Below the pieces are notes generated by a model. It was not told the origin of the DNA. It saw only the letters and a program-made list of their open reading frames with translations, and searched no databases. A stretch of 64,000 nucleotides of DNA from Acidocella aquatica (GTDB lineage: Bacteria; Pseudomonadota; Alphaproteobacteria; Acetobacterales; Acetobacteraceae), in NCBI RefSeq assembly GCF_030160635.1, contig NZ_BSOS01000065.1, forward strand, positions 209,930 to 273,929, in the 5' to 3' direction. Every line of letters starts with the position of its first letter. Within the stretch, counting starts at the first letter, position 1. The translations under genes and the position numbers were made by a program. Shown one piece after another: positions 24,319-32,695 of the stretch.

Positions 24319-24699
24319 TTACTTGTAGAGCTGCTCCGGGGCGACGAGCGGCTTGGCGATTTCCACCAGCTCTCCGCCGCGCCAGGCAAGAAAAAAGCAG
24401 TTTCGCCGCCCGGTGTGGCAGGCAACGCCTTTTTGGTCGACCAGGAGCAACAGAGTGTCGCCGTCGCAGTCGAGTCTCAGCTCCACCAGCCTCTGTTCCT
24501 GGCCGGAGGATTCGCCCTTGCGCCAGAGTTTCCGCCGCGAGCGCGACCAATAGCAGACCTGGCCGGTCTTCAGGGTTTCCTCGATCGAGTCGCGGTTCAT
24601 CCAGGCCATCATCAGCACCTCGCCCGTGTCATGCTGCTGGGCGATGGCGGGGATCAGGCCGTTGGCATCGAAGGTGAGCTTGCCGAGCAGCGTGTTCAT
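24319..24699 (-). CDS. hisI: phosphoribosyl-AMP cyclohydrolase
   Basis: A 126-residue enzyme for the third step of histidine synthesis, opening the adenine ring of PR-AMP. Seen: VLMMAWMNRDSIEETL, YWSRSRRKLWRKGESSG, the metal-binding DCDGDTLLLLVDQ, and the CHTGRRNCFF cysteine motif, in the expected order. It is the stand-alone HisI form without a HisE domain. The start overlaps the ppk2 stop by four bases. No other his gene is nearby. Confidence 0.95.
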   Translation of the reverse strand: MNTLLGKLTFDANGLIPAIAQQHDTGEVLMMAWMNRDSIEETLKTGQVCYWSRSRRKLWRKGESSGQEQRLVELRLDCDGDTLLLLVDQKGVACHTGRRNCFFLAWRGGELVEIAKPLVAPEQLYK

Positions 24700-25451
24700 G
24701 ACGCGAGCATGCCGTTGGTGAGGCAGGTTTCATCGAACCGGCAGACGATCTCGGTATGGGTATCGTGCGGGGTGGCGTCGGCATAATCCACCCGGGTGAT
24801 GAGATCGGCGATAACGGCCAGGCGGGCGGTCTTTTTGTCATTGGCGCGGACCACCATCCACGGCGCGGTGGCGCTGTCGGTCGCGCGCAGCATGATGTTG
24901 CGGGCCTTGGTGTAGTCATCAAAATGTTTCAGCGCCTTTTCGTCGATTGGGCTGATTTTCCATTGTTTCAGCGGATCGTCATGGCGGGCCTCAAGGCGCT
25001 TTTTCTGCTCCTTGCGGTCGATGTCGAGGTAATATTTGATCACCGTGATGCCGGAATCGGTCAACATGGACTCAAACACCGGCACGTTGCGCAAAAACGT
25101 ATGGTAGTCATGGTCCGAGCAGAAGCCCATGACATGCTCCACCCCGGCGCGGTTGTACCAGGAGCGGTTGAACAGCACGATCTCGCCGGCGGCGGGCAGG
25201 TGGTTCACATAACGCTGGAAATACCATTGGGTGGCTTCAACGTCGGATGGTTTGGAGAGCGCCACGACGCGGATGTCCCGCGGGGAGAGATGCTCGATGA
25301 TGCGCTTGATGGTGCCGTCCTTGCCCGCACCGTCGCGGCCTTCGAGGATGATGAGCACCTTCTGGCCGCGCGCGATGACATGGCGCTGCAGCTTGACCAG
25401 CTCGACTTGCAGGTGGTGCAGGGTTTTGTCGTAGCTCTTATCTTTTGTCAT
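24696..25451 (-). CDS. ppk2: polyphosphate kinase 2
   Basis: A 251-residue PPK2 family kinase, which uses polyphosphate to phosphorylate nucleoside mono- or diphosphates. Seen: Walker A in ILEGRDGAGKDGTIKRI, the RDIRVVALSKPSD segment, the lid-like FQRYVNHLPAAGEIVLFNRS, and NRAGVEHVMGF. A single-domain form with this length often prefers GDP or ADP; the class cannot be decided by eye. It lies upstream of hisI with a four-base overlap and is divergent from the glutamate-synthase-like gene. Confidence 0.92.
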   Translation of the reverse strand: MTKDKSYDKTLHHLQVELVKLQRHVIARGQKVLIILEGRDGAGKDGTIKRIIEHLSPRDIRVVALSKPSDVEATQWYFQRYVNHLPAAGEIVLFNRSWYNRAGVEHVMGFCSDHDYHTFLRNVPVFESMLTDSGITVIKYYLDIDRKEQKKRLEARHDDPLKQWKISPIDEKALKHFDDYTKARNIMLRATDSATAPWMVVRANDKKTARLAVIADLITRVDYADATPHDTHTEIVCRFDETCLTNGMLAS

Positions 25452-25558
25452 GCGTAATCATAAGCCCAAGCGGGTTCGGATGCCAGATCGTATCAGAACA
25501 GAGACATGCGCGCGATTCAAGGCTATGACTCCCAGGCAAAGACGCGGGGAGAGAAGGC

Positions 25559-26986
25559 ATGGTTCTGGGATTATTGCTGGCCGGCGCCGCGGCGGGGCTG
25601 GCGGCGGTATATTGGCGCGACACGCATCAGCAAAAACATACCGTGCTGCGCAATTTCCCCGTCATCGGGCATTTCCGCTACTTTGCCGAGACCTGGGGCG
25701 AGTATATGCGCCAGTATCAATATCTGCCGGACTGGGCGGAGCGGCCGTTCAACCGGCTGGAGCGCAGCTGGGTGTATCGCTCGGCGAAAGGGGTTTCCAA
25801 TCTGGTGAGCTTCGGCTCTGAGAATGTGCCAAGCTTTGTGTTCCGCAATGCCGCGTTTCCGGTGCTCGATGAAGAGGAGCGGCATTTTCCCGGCAAGCTG
25901 ATCGGCATCGCGAGCGGGCCGGGGGCGTGCGCGCAGCCTTATATGGGGCAGCATTTCTTCAATATTTCCGGGATGAGCTACGGCGCGCTGAGCCATGCCG
26001 CGGTGAGCGCGCTCTCGCGCGGGGCGAAGCTTGCGGGCATATGGATGAGCACCGGCGAGGGCGGGCTCTCGAAATTCCATCTGGAGGGCGGGGCGGATAT
26101 CGTCATGCAGATCGGCACCGCCAAATACGGCGTGCGCGATGCCAACGGCGCGCTTTCCGAGGCGCGGCTGCGCGAGATCGCGGCGATACCGCAGGTGAAG
26201 ATGTTCGAGGTGAAACTGGCCCAGGGCGCCAAGCCGGGCAAGGGCGGCGTGCTGCCGGGCGTTAAGGTGACGGCGGAAATTGCCGCGATTCGCGGCATCC
26301 CCGAAGGGCGCGACAGCATCTCCCCCAACCGCCACCGCGACATCGCCAATATCGCCGAGCTGGGCGCGTTCATCGCGCGGGTGCGGGGGATCACCGGCAA
26401 GCCGGTGGGGGTGAAATTCGTCGTCGGCGATCCGCGCTTCCTTGATGAGTGGTTCAGCGACTGTGTGGAGAACCCCGGGCATTGCCCTGATTATATTCAG
26501 GTGGACGGCGGCGAGGGCGGCACCGGCGCGGCGCCGGAGCCGCTGGCGGATTATATGGGACTGCCGATTACCCAGGCGCTGCCCTATGCCGTGGCGCTGC
26601 GCGATGAACACGGGCTGACCGGGCGGATACGCATCATCGCGGCGGGTAAATTGATCACGCCGGACAAGGTGGCCTGGGCGCTGTGCATGGGGGCTGATTT
26701 CGTTTCCTCCGCGCGGGGCTTCATGTTTTCGCTCGGGTGCATCCAGGCGATGAAATGCGGCTCCGGGCGCTGCCCCACGGGGGTGACCGCCGCCGGCCCG
26801 CGTTTGATCGCGGGGCTGGACCCGGCGGACAAGGCGGTGCGGGTGAGCCGCTATGCGGGGCGCTTGATCGAGGAGGTGGAGATGATCGCGCATTCCTGCG
26901 GGCTGACTGACGCCAGCGGCTTGCGGCCGCGCCATGTCACCGAGATCGAGCGCGGTGTCGGCGGTTTCAGGGCGCATGCGGGATGA
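25559..26986 (+). CDS. FMN-binding glutamate synthase-like protein
   Basis: A 475-residue membrane-anchored protein. One N-terminal membrane helix (about residues 3-18) precedes a domain like the synthase domain of GltB. Seen: MSYGALSHAAVSALSRGAKL, STGEGGLSKFH, the VDGGEGGTGAAPEPL FMN loop, and a Cx5Cx4C motif (CIQAMKCGSGRC) that matches the [3Fe-4S]-binding pattern of glutamate synthase. It lacks the glutaminase domain, so it is not a complete GOGAT. The reaction is unknown; related proteins occur in many bacteria and archaea. Its stop overlaps the start of the next gene by four bases. Confidence 0.88.
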   Translation: MVLGLLLAGAAAGLAAVYWRDTHQQKHTVLRNFPVIGHFRYFAETWGEYMRQYQYLPDWAERPFNRLERSWVYRSAKGVSNLVSFGSENVPSFVFRNAAFPVLDEEERHFPGKLIGIASGPGACAQPYMGQHFFNISGMSYGALSHAAVSALSRGAKLAGIWMSTGEGGLSKFHLEGGADIVMQIGTAKYGVRDANGALSEARLREIAAIPQVKMFEVKLAQGAKPGKGGVLPGVKVTAEIAAIRGIPEGRDSISPNRHRDIANIAELGAFIARVRGITGKPVGVKFVVGDPRFLDEWFSDCVENPGHCPDYIQVDGGEGGTGAAPEPLADYMGLPITQALPYAVALRDEHGLTGRIRIIAAGKLITPDKVAWALCMGADFVSSARGFMFSLGCIQAMKCGSGRCPTGVTAAGPRLIAGLDPADKAVRVSRYAGRLIEEVEMIAHSCGLTDASGLRPRHVTEIERGVGGFRAHAG

Positions 26987-28719
26987 TGTATCCGCTGCTT
27001 TTTCTCCTCGCCGCCGCGCTCAACATCGTGGCCGGGGCGCATCAATGGCCCGGTGTGCTCGCGGGCAGTTTGAACGATCCTGACAGCTACATGCGCCTGC
27101 TGCGGCTGGAGGATGGCATCCGCGCCGGGCATCTGGTGATAACGGTGGCGCGCGATGATTCCGGCGCGGGGGTGATGGTGGAGTGGTCGCGCCTGCTGGA
27201 TATGGTGCTGTGGCTGCTGGCGGCACCCTTCGCGCCGTTTATCGGCTGGCACCGGGCGCTTTATGTGGCGGGGGTGGCGCTGGGGCCGCTGGGGGTTGGC
27301 GCGCTGGGGGTTGTCTGCGCCTGGGTGGCGGAACCCTTCGCCGCGCGGCGCTTTTTATGGGCGGCGGCGGTGGCGGCGGCGCTGTTGCCGGGGCTTCAGG
27401 CCTTCGCCATTCCGGGTGTCGTGCATTATCATATTTTGCTGCTGGTGCTGATCGTGCTGACGGTGGGCTGCGTGGCGCGCGCCTGGCACGATAATATCAC
27501 CTACGGGCTGCTCGCCGGGGTGAGCGGCGGTTTCGCCATATGGCTTACACCCGAGACCATGCCCTTTGTGCTGATGGCGTTCGCGGTGCTGCTGCTGCGC
27601 TGGCTATATGTGCCCCTGGGCAAGACGATCACCGCCTGCGCGGCCGGATTTTTCGATGTGTTGAGCATCGCGCTGATGATCGACCCGCCCCAGGGGGGCT
27701 GGGGCGTGCCGGAGATTGACCGGCTGTCGCTGGTTTATGTGGTGCTGGGCATGTTGTTGCTGGCGGGCGCCGGGGGGTTGTGGCTGCTGGAGGCGCGCTG
27801 GCGGCTAAAACACGCCCGTCCGCTGGGGGTGGCGCTGATGGTGCTGGCGGTGGCGGCCTGGGTGGCGATGTTCCCGAAGGTGGCGATGGGGCCTTATGGC
27901 ATCATGCCGGCAGCGGATGCGCGTAAGTTTTTTGGCGTTATCGCGCAGCAGCAGCCCGTGCGCGGGTTGGATCTGCTGGTGTATCTGGGGCCCGGCGCGC
28001 TGGCGCTGGCCTATGCGCTATGGCGCGTGGCGGCCCGGCCGGATGGCGGCATCGTGGCGGGCCGTGCGCGCTGGCTGTGGCTCTATATCGCGGTGTGCGA
28101 TGCCGTGGCGCTGGTCCTGGGCGTTCAATTCATGCTGTTCGTCGAATTCGCGCCCGCGGCGGCTGCGGTGCTGCTCCCGGTGGCGTTGAGCGAGATGAGC
28201 CTGCGGTTCGAGGCGCGGCCAGCGCTGGCGATGGTCTCGCGCCTGGGCCTGTTGCTGGCCGTGCTGCTGGTGCCGGTGGCGGCGGCGGGGCTGAACAAGC
28301 CTCCCGCGGCGCAGGGGGCGGCCGGGGCAGATTATCCCTCCTGCAACCTGCGTGAAATTGCGCCCTTGCTGGTTCCGGCGGCTGGTCAGCCCGTGCTGGC
28401 CGGAGCGGATGCCGCGCCAGAGCTGCTCTACCGCACGCAGGTGGAGACAGTCGGCTCGCTCTACCACCATGGCCTGCAGGGCTATTTGCGTGATCGCGCG
28501 GCATGGCGCGCAACGCCGGGCGCGCAGGTGCCGGCGGCGGTGTTGGCGACCGGCGCGCGGTTCGTGCTGTTCTGCCCCACCGCGGCACGCTACCCGCTGG
28601 TCGCGGATTTGCCAAAGGTTACGCTATGGGACGTGTTGGAGGCAGGCAACCCGCCGGCCTGGCTGCAGCCTCTGGGTAGCAACGCGCAGGGCTGGCGGCT
28701 TTATAAAATAACCTTCTGA
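26983..28719 (+). CDS. large polytopic membrane protein, GT-C-like
   Basis: A 578-residue protein with about a dozen membrane segments. The first external loop contains NDPDSYMRLLRLEDGI, with acidic residues placed as in STT3/PglB-like oligosaccharyltransferases, and the C-terminal ~130 residues look periplasmic. The resemblance to GT-C transferases is by topology and this motif only; no full signature is seen. It overlaps the FMN glutamate-synthase-like gene by four bases and so belongs to its operon. Its 3' end overlaps the 3' end of the convergent anmK by 19 bases. The function is unproven. Confidence 0.6.
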   Translation: MMYPLLFLLAAALNIVAGAHQWPGVLAGSLNDPDSYMRLLRLEDGIRAGHLVITVARDDSGAGVMVEWSRLLDMVLWLLAAPFAPFIGWHRALYVAGVALGPLGVGALGVVCAWVAEPFAARRFLWAAAVAAALLPGLQAFAIPGVVHYHILLLVLIVLTVGCVARAWHDNITYGLLAGVSGGFAIWLTPETMPFVLMAFAVLLLRWLYVPLGKTITACAAGFFDVLSIALMIDPPQGGWGVPEIDRLSLVYVVLGMLLLAGAGGLWLLEARWRLKHARPLGVALMVLAVAAWVAMFPKVAMGPYGIMPAADARKFFGVIAQQQPVRGLDLLVYLGPGALALAYALWRVAARPDGGIVAGRARWLWLYIAVCDAVALVLGVQFMLFVEFAPAAAAVLLPVALSEMSLRFEARPALAMVSRLGLLLAVLLVPVAAAGLNKPPAAQGAAGADYPSCNLREIAPLLVPAAGQPVLAGADAAPELLYRTQVETVGSLYHHGLQGYLRDRAAWRATPGAQVPAAVLATGARFVLFCPTAARYPLVADLPKVTLWDVLEAGNPPAWLQPLGSNAQGWRLYKITF

Positions 28720-29783
28720 AGCCGCCCGCCGGTGAGCGGGTGCGCAACGCCGGTGGTGCCGGGCAGCGAGAGCGGCAGGCCCTTTAGCGAGCGCACGGCC
28801 AGATAGGCGAAGCATTGTGCCTCCAGCGCGTCGCCATCCCATCCGGCAGCCTCCACCGGCTGCACCGGCACGGCGAATTGCGCTTGCAGCCCGGCCATGA
28901 GCACCGGGTTTTTGCGCCCCCCGCCGCCCACGAGCACGCGCAGCGGTGACGCGGGCAACGGCGCCGCCGCGATGGCGCGGGTGCAAAAGGCGGCGAGGGT
29001 GGCGGCGGCGTTTGCGGGCGGGAGCGCCGCCGTGGCCTGGGCGATGAGGGCGGAGAAGGTGAGGCGGTCCAACGATTTTGGCGCGGTTTTGGCGAAATAT
29101 GGGTGCGCCAGCAGCGTGGCCAGCCGCGCTTCATCCACCGTCCCGGAGGCGGCCAGGGCGCCGTCTTTGTCATAAGGCAGGCCAAGATGCGCCTGCGCCA
29201 GATCATCCAGCGGGCCGTTGCCGGGGCCGGTGTCGCAGGCGAGGATTTCGCCCTCCGCGCCAAGCCAGGTGATGTTGGCGACGCCGCCGATGTTCACAAT
29301 CAGCAATGGTTTGGGCAGATCGCGCGCCATGGCGGCGTGGAAGACCGGCGCCAGCGGCGCGCCCTGGCCCCCGGCGGCGACATCGGCGGAACGGAAATCA
29401 TGCACCACCGGAATGCGCGCGAGCCGCGCCAGCTGGGCCGCATCGCCGATCTGCCAGGTGCGATGCTGTTCGGGCGCATGCAAGATGGTCTGGCCGTGAA
29501 AGCCGATGACATCGGCCGAGCGCCCGGCCAGGGCAATGGCGATGGCGTGGTCATATGTGAGGCGCTGCTCCACGTCTTTCAGGAAGGCATCGTCCGGCGT
29601 GAGGGTGGGTGCGAGGTCGAGCAGGCGGCGCAGATCGGCGCGCAGCGAGTCCTCATAAGCCAGCATGGCGGTGGGGCCGAAATGGGTGATGCGCTCGCCA
29701 TCGGTTTCCAGCCAGGCAACATCCACGCCATCAAGCGAGGTGCCGGACATCAGGCCGATGGCGCGGATTGATTTATTGGGCAT
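28701..29783 (-). CDS. anmK: anhydro-N-acetylmuramic acid kinase
   Basis: A 360-residue sugar kinase of the hexokinase-like superfamily. It converts 1,6-anhydro-MurNAc from peptidoglycan turnover to MurNAc-6-phosphate. Seen: the N-terminal GLMSGTSLDGVDVAWLE, VIGFHGQTILHAP, the VNIGGVANIT strand, DTGPGNGPLDDL, and a C-terminal RVLVGGGGRKNPVLM loop. ATG 29783 is preferred to ATG 30074, which would add 97 residues without homology and overlap the divergent GT87 gene. NagZ at 45203 acts upstream in the same recycling pathway. A decayed fragment of a second anmK lies at 31062-31140. Confidence 0.95.
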   Translation of the reverse strand: MPNKSIRAIGLMSGTSLDGVDVAWLETDGERITHFGPTAMLAYEDSLRADLRRLLDLAPTLTPDDAFLKDVEQRLTYDHAIAIALAGRSADVIGFHGQTILHAPEQHRTWQIGDAAQLARLARIPVVHDFRSADVAAGGQGAPLAPVFHAAMARDLPKPLLIVNIGGVANITWLGAEGEILACDTGPGNGPLDDLAQAHLGLPYDKDGALAASGTVDEARLATLLAHPYFAKTAPKSLDRLTFSALIAQATAALPPANAAATLAAFCTRAIAAAPLPASPLRVLVGGGGRKNPVLMAGLQAQFAVPVQPVEAAGWDGDALEAQCFAYLAVRSLKGLPLSLPGTTGVAHPLTGGRLQKVIL

Positions 29784-29827
29784 AACGGCTGTGCTACGCG
29801 TTGTTGTGAAAATAGTTAAGAGGCGGC

Positions 29828-31063
29828 ATGGGCGGGGTTTGGCAACGGTTGCGGGCGTATCTTGTTCTGTCCTGGCGCATGGGAGCTTATGGCCTTCTCG
29901 TAGCGTTCTGGATGGTGCTGTTGCAGGCGGCGGGCACGCACATGGCGCCCCGGCTGAGCTATTTGACCGCGCACCGGCCAATTGCCAACGATGCGCCGTG
30001 CGGCCGGCCCGAATGTGATTTTTCGGTTTTTTGGCCCGCAGGCCGTCTGGCGCGCGAACATGCTTACGCGACACTCTACACGCCGCAGCCTTTCAGCCGG
30101 GCCGCAGCCACAATGCTGCTCCCTGGCAGCCAGATCGAGACGTTTTTCTACCCCCCGCCCATGCTGCTGCCGGTGGCACTGATCTCGTATTTGCCGTTTG
30201 AATGGGGGTTTTTTGTCTGGACTTTCGGGATGCTTCTGCTTGCCGCCGCCGTGCTGCGCCGGGCGCGGTTGCCATGGGGGGTGATTTTGGCCGGGCTGCT
30301 CAGTCCGGCGGCGCTGCTGGACATTCAGCTCGGGCAGGTGAACATATTGGGTTATGCGCTGTTTCTGGCCGGACTGCTGCTCTCAAGCGAGCGCCGGGGG
30401 GCGGCTGGCGGGTTGCTGGGTTTCCTCGCCTGCAAACCCCAGATCGGGCTTTTGGCGCCCGTCGTGCTGCTGGCGCAACGCAACGGGCGGGCGTTAGGGG
30501 GATTTTTGCTTGTCGTGGGGCTTTTGGTGGCGATGGTTGTGGCAATTTTTGGGTTGGATGCCATCAGTGCTTACCTCACGATTGGCCGCGCGGAAGATGC
30601 CCGTGTTCTGGACTTGCCGTTCCACCCATTATCAAATGAGGGCTGGGGCCTCTCGGTATTCTGGATGTTGCGTAGTCTTCACGCCGGCGTGCCACTTGCC
30701 GGTGCGGTCCAGGCTGGCGTGAGTCTTTGCGCCGCGGGAGTTTGTTATTGGCTTTGGCGCCAGGCGAATATTTTGCATGCTGTTAAGGTCGAAATGACGG
30801 TATTTTTGGCGCTGCTGGCAACACCTTTTGGTTACACGGGCGAGATGGTGGCCTATTCTCTTGTGCTGGCAGCCGCAGCGCAGTCGCGCGGCTGGCGGAT
30901 TGATTTGTTGGATGCCCTGTTCTGGTTGTGGCCTGGGATATGTCTGTTTGTCTCGGTGCAGACGGGCGTACTGCTCACCCCGTTGGTCGTGCTGCTGACG
31001 TTGGTGCGAAGCTGGGTGCGGGCTGGCATAGGAGCGCCATATTTGTTGCGGGCAACGGAATAA
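29828..31063 (+). CDS. GT87-type (DUF2029) polytopic membrane glycosyltransferase
   Basis: A 411-residue polytopic protein related to the product of 8149-9321. Seen: CDFSVFWPAGRLAREH in the first loop, the FFYPPPMLLP motif, and FLACKPQIGLLAPVVLL as in other GT87 members. About ten membrane segments are predicted. It is placed between anmK and tyrS. The last ~35 codons match, at lower identity, a broken copy of the same tail at 31144-31284, so the locus has been rearranged. The 3' half has a lower GC content than its neighbours. The substrate is unknown. Confidence 0.75.
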   Translation: MGGVWQRLRAYLVLSWRMGAYGLLVAFWMVLLQAAGTHMAPRLSYLTAHRPIANDAPCGRPECDFSVFWPAGRLAREHAYATLYTPQPFSRAAATMLLPGSQIETFFYPPPMLLPVALISYLPFEWGFFVWTFGMLLLAAAVLRRARLPWGVILAGLLSPAALLDIQLGQVNILGYALFLAGLLLSSERRGAAGGLLGFLACKPQIGLLAPVVLLAQRNGRALGGFLLVVGLLVAMVVAIFGLDAISAYLTIGRAEDARVLDLPFHPLSNEGWGLSVFWMLRSLHAGVPLAGAVQAGVSLCAAGVCYWLWRQANILHAVKVEMTVFLALLATPFGYTGEMVAYSLVLAAAAQSRGWRIDLLDALFWLWPGICLFVSVQTGVLLTPLVVLLTLVRSWVRAGIGAPYLLRATE

Positions 31064-31140
31064 TGCTGTTCGGGCATGTGCGAAATTGTCTGGCCGTGAC
31101 AATCGATGGCATCCGTGCTGCGCCCCGCCAGTGCATTGGC
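31062..31140 (-). pseudogene. anmK fragment
   Basis: This 79-base stretch aligns without gaps to anmK 29462-29540. The encoded peptide, ALAGRSTDAIDCHGQTISH, matches ALAGRSADVIGFHGQTILH in anmK. The frame does not continue into anmK-like sequence on either side. It begins at the stop codon of the intact GT87 gene and lies in the same orientation as anmK. It is best explained as the remnant of a second anmK. Confidence 0.75.
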
Positions 31141-31143
31141 GGC

Positions 31144-31284
31144 CTTTGCCCAATGGTGGTGTCGAGAACCGGCTTTCTGCTCACCCCACTCGTCGTGACC
31201 CTGGCGCTCGCGCGCACCTGGTATCGGGCGGGTTTGCCGCTGCCGCATTTGCCGCGGCGGGCGGCTGTGCTACCCCGCGCCTGA
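31144..31284 (+). pseudogene. 3' fragment of a GT87 gene
   Basis: The reading frame ending at 31284 encodes GFLLTPLVVTLALARTW and YRAGLPLPHL, which correspond to GVLLTPLVVLLTLVRSW and VRAGIGAPYL at the end of the intact GT87 protein. The rest of the gene is missing. It lies directly after the anmK fragment and 6 bases before tyrS. It is the remnant of an older or duplicated GT87 gene. Confidence 0.75.
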
Positions 31285-31290
31285 GAGGGT

Positions 31291-32532
31291 ATGAAAAACA
31301 TGGCGAAGAGTGAGTTTCTGGCCGAGGCGAAGGCGCGCGGCTTTGTGTTTCAATGCACCGACGAGGAGGCGCTCGATGCCGCCTGCGCTGCGGGGAGCAT
31401 CGCGGGCTATGCCGGGTTCGATCTGACAGCCGAAAGCCTGCACGTGGGTCATATGATCCCCATCATGCTGCTGCGCCTGTTCCAGAAGCATGGGCACCGC
31501 CCCGTGGCGCTCATGGGCGGGGGGACGACGCGGATCGGCGATCCATCCTTCCGCGAGGAGGCGCGGCAGTTGCTCTCCGACGAGCAGATCGCCAAAAATC
31601 TCATCGGCATCCGCGCGAACATCGAGGCGTTCATCAGCTTTGGCGATGGCCCGAATGATGCCGTGCTGGTCAATAATGCCGACTGGCTTGACCGTTTGAG
31701 CTATATTGAGCTGCTGCGCGAAGTGGGGGTGCATTTCTCGGTCAACCGCATGCTCTCGTTTGATTCAGTGCGCTCACGGCTTGAACGCGAGCAGGGGCTC
31801 ACCTTCCTGGAGTTCAACTACTCCATTTTGCAAAGCTATGATTTCCGCGCGCTGAGCCGCCAATACGGCGTTGTTTTGCAGATGGGCGGCTCCGACCAGT
31901 GGGGCAATATCGTCTCCGGCGTCGACCTGGTGCGCCGCACCGACCAGAAGGGCGTGTTTGGCCTCACGACGCCGCTGATCACCACGGCATCGGGCGCGAA
32001 AATGGGCAAGTCGGCGGCCGGCGCGGTGTGGCTCTCGGCCGAAAAGCTCAGCCCGTATCATTACTGGCAGTTCTGGCGCAACACCGAGGATGCGGATGTT
32101 GGCCGGTTCCTGAAACTGTTCACGGATCTACCTCTGGATGAAATCGCGCGGCTGGAAGCGCTGGGCGGGGCGGAGCTGAACGGCGCCAAGGTGATTTTGG
32201 CAACCGAGGCAACCGCGCTGGCGCATGGCCGCGCGGCGGCGGCGGATGCGGCGGCAACGGCGCATAAAATCTTCAGCCAGGGCGGCGTCGCCGAAGGGTT
32301 GCCGCGCGTGGAGATTCCGGCGGCGGAGTTTGGCGCCGGGCTGGCGGCCTTCGCACTGTTCGCCCGCGCGGGGCTGGCCGCCAGCAACGGCGAGGCGCGG
32401 CGGCTGATACGCGGCGGCGGCGCGCGGCTGAATGATGAGGTGGTGGGTGATGAGGCGCAGGTGATCGCGCCGGCGGCCGAGATGAAGCTCTCCGCCGGCA
32501 AGAAGCACCATGTTCTGGTGAAATTAACCTGA
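31291..32532 (+). CDS. tyrS: tyrosyl-tRNA synthetase
   Basis: Class I aminoacyl-tRNA synthetase of 413 residues, charging tRNA-Tyr. Seen: the HIGH-type sequence LHVGHM in [13 protein letters not shown], the [11 protein letters not shown] tyrosine-binding region, the KMSKS-type motif GAKMGKS, and an S4-like RNA-binding domain at the C terminus ([20 protein letters not shown]). ATG 31291 is close to a GAGAGG site; ATG 31300 in the same frame is an alternative. tyrS next to anmK is common in alphaproteobacteria; here a GT87 gene and debris lie between them. Confidence 0.96.
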   Translation: MKNMAKSEFLAEAKARGFVFQCTDEEALDAACAAGSIAGYAGFDLTAESLHVGHMIPIMLLRLFQKHGHRPVALMGGGTTRIGDPSFREEARQLLSDEQIAKNLIGIRANIEAFISFGDGPNDAVLVNNADWLDRLSYIELLREVGVHFSVNRMLSFDSVRSRLEREQGLTFLEFNYSILQSYDFRALSRQYGVVLQMGGSDQWGNIVSGVDLVRRTDQKGVFGLTTPLITTASGAKMGKSAAGAVWLSAEKLSPYHYWQFWRNTEDADVGRFLKLFTDLPLDEIARLEALGGAELNGAKVILATEATALAHGRAAAADAAATAHKIFSQGGVAEGLPRVEIPAAEFGAGLAAFALFARAGLAASNGEARRLIRGGGARLNDEVVGDEAQVIAPAAEMKLSAGKKHHVLVKLT

Positions 32533-32543
32533 CCTGCTGATTT

Positions 32544-32574
32544 TTCCGGCATCCTGCCGCGTGGGGTGCCGGAA
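32544..32574 (+). terminator. possible terminator hairpin after tyrS
   Basis: Arms 32544-32554 and 32564-32574 pair over 11 bases with one T-G wobble, around a 9-base loop. It starts 12 bases after the tyrS stop. No T-run follows, so it may be a weak or Rho-linked terminator, or only an mRNA-stabilising structure. Confidence 0.4.
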
Positions 32575-32695
32575 CTGTCCATCAAAAATTCAACTTCGTC
32601 TGCGCGCGTCTGATTGAACGATTCAGGCGGCATCTCCCACATTGCAAAATTCTCCTTTGCGTGGTGTGTGAGATGCATCAGCCGGAGGAGATCGC

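Noticed and set aside
22573..24786. A 737-codon open frame on the plus strand
   Set aside because: It is the mirror of the cytochrome c and hisI genes, whose motifs are clear on the minus strand; its own composition is dominated by Gly, Arg and His as in shadow frames.
29784..30074. An upstream start for anmK adding 97 residues
   Set aside because: It would overlap the divergent GT87 start, and the family begins at the GLMSGTSLDG region just after 29783.
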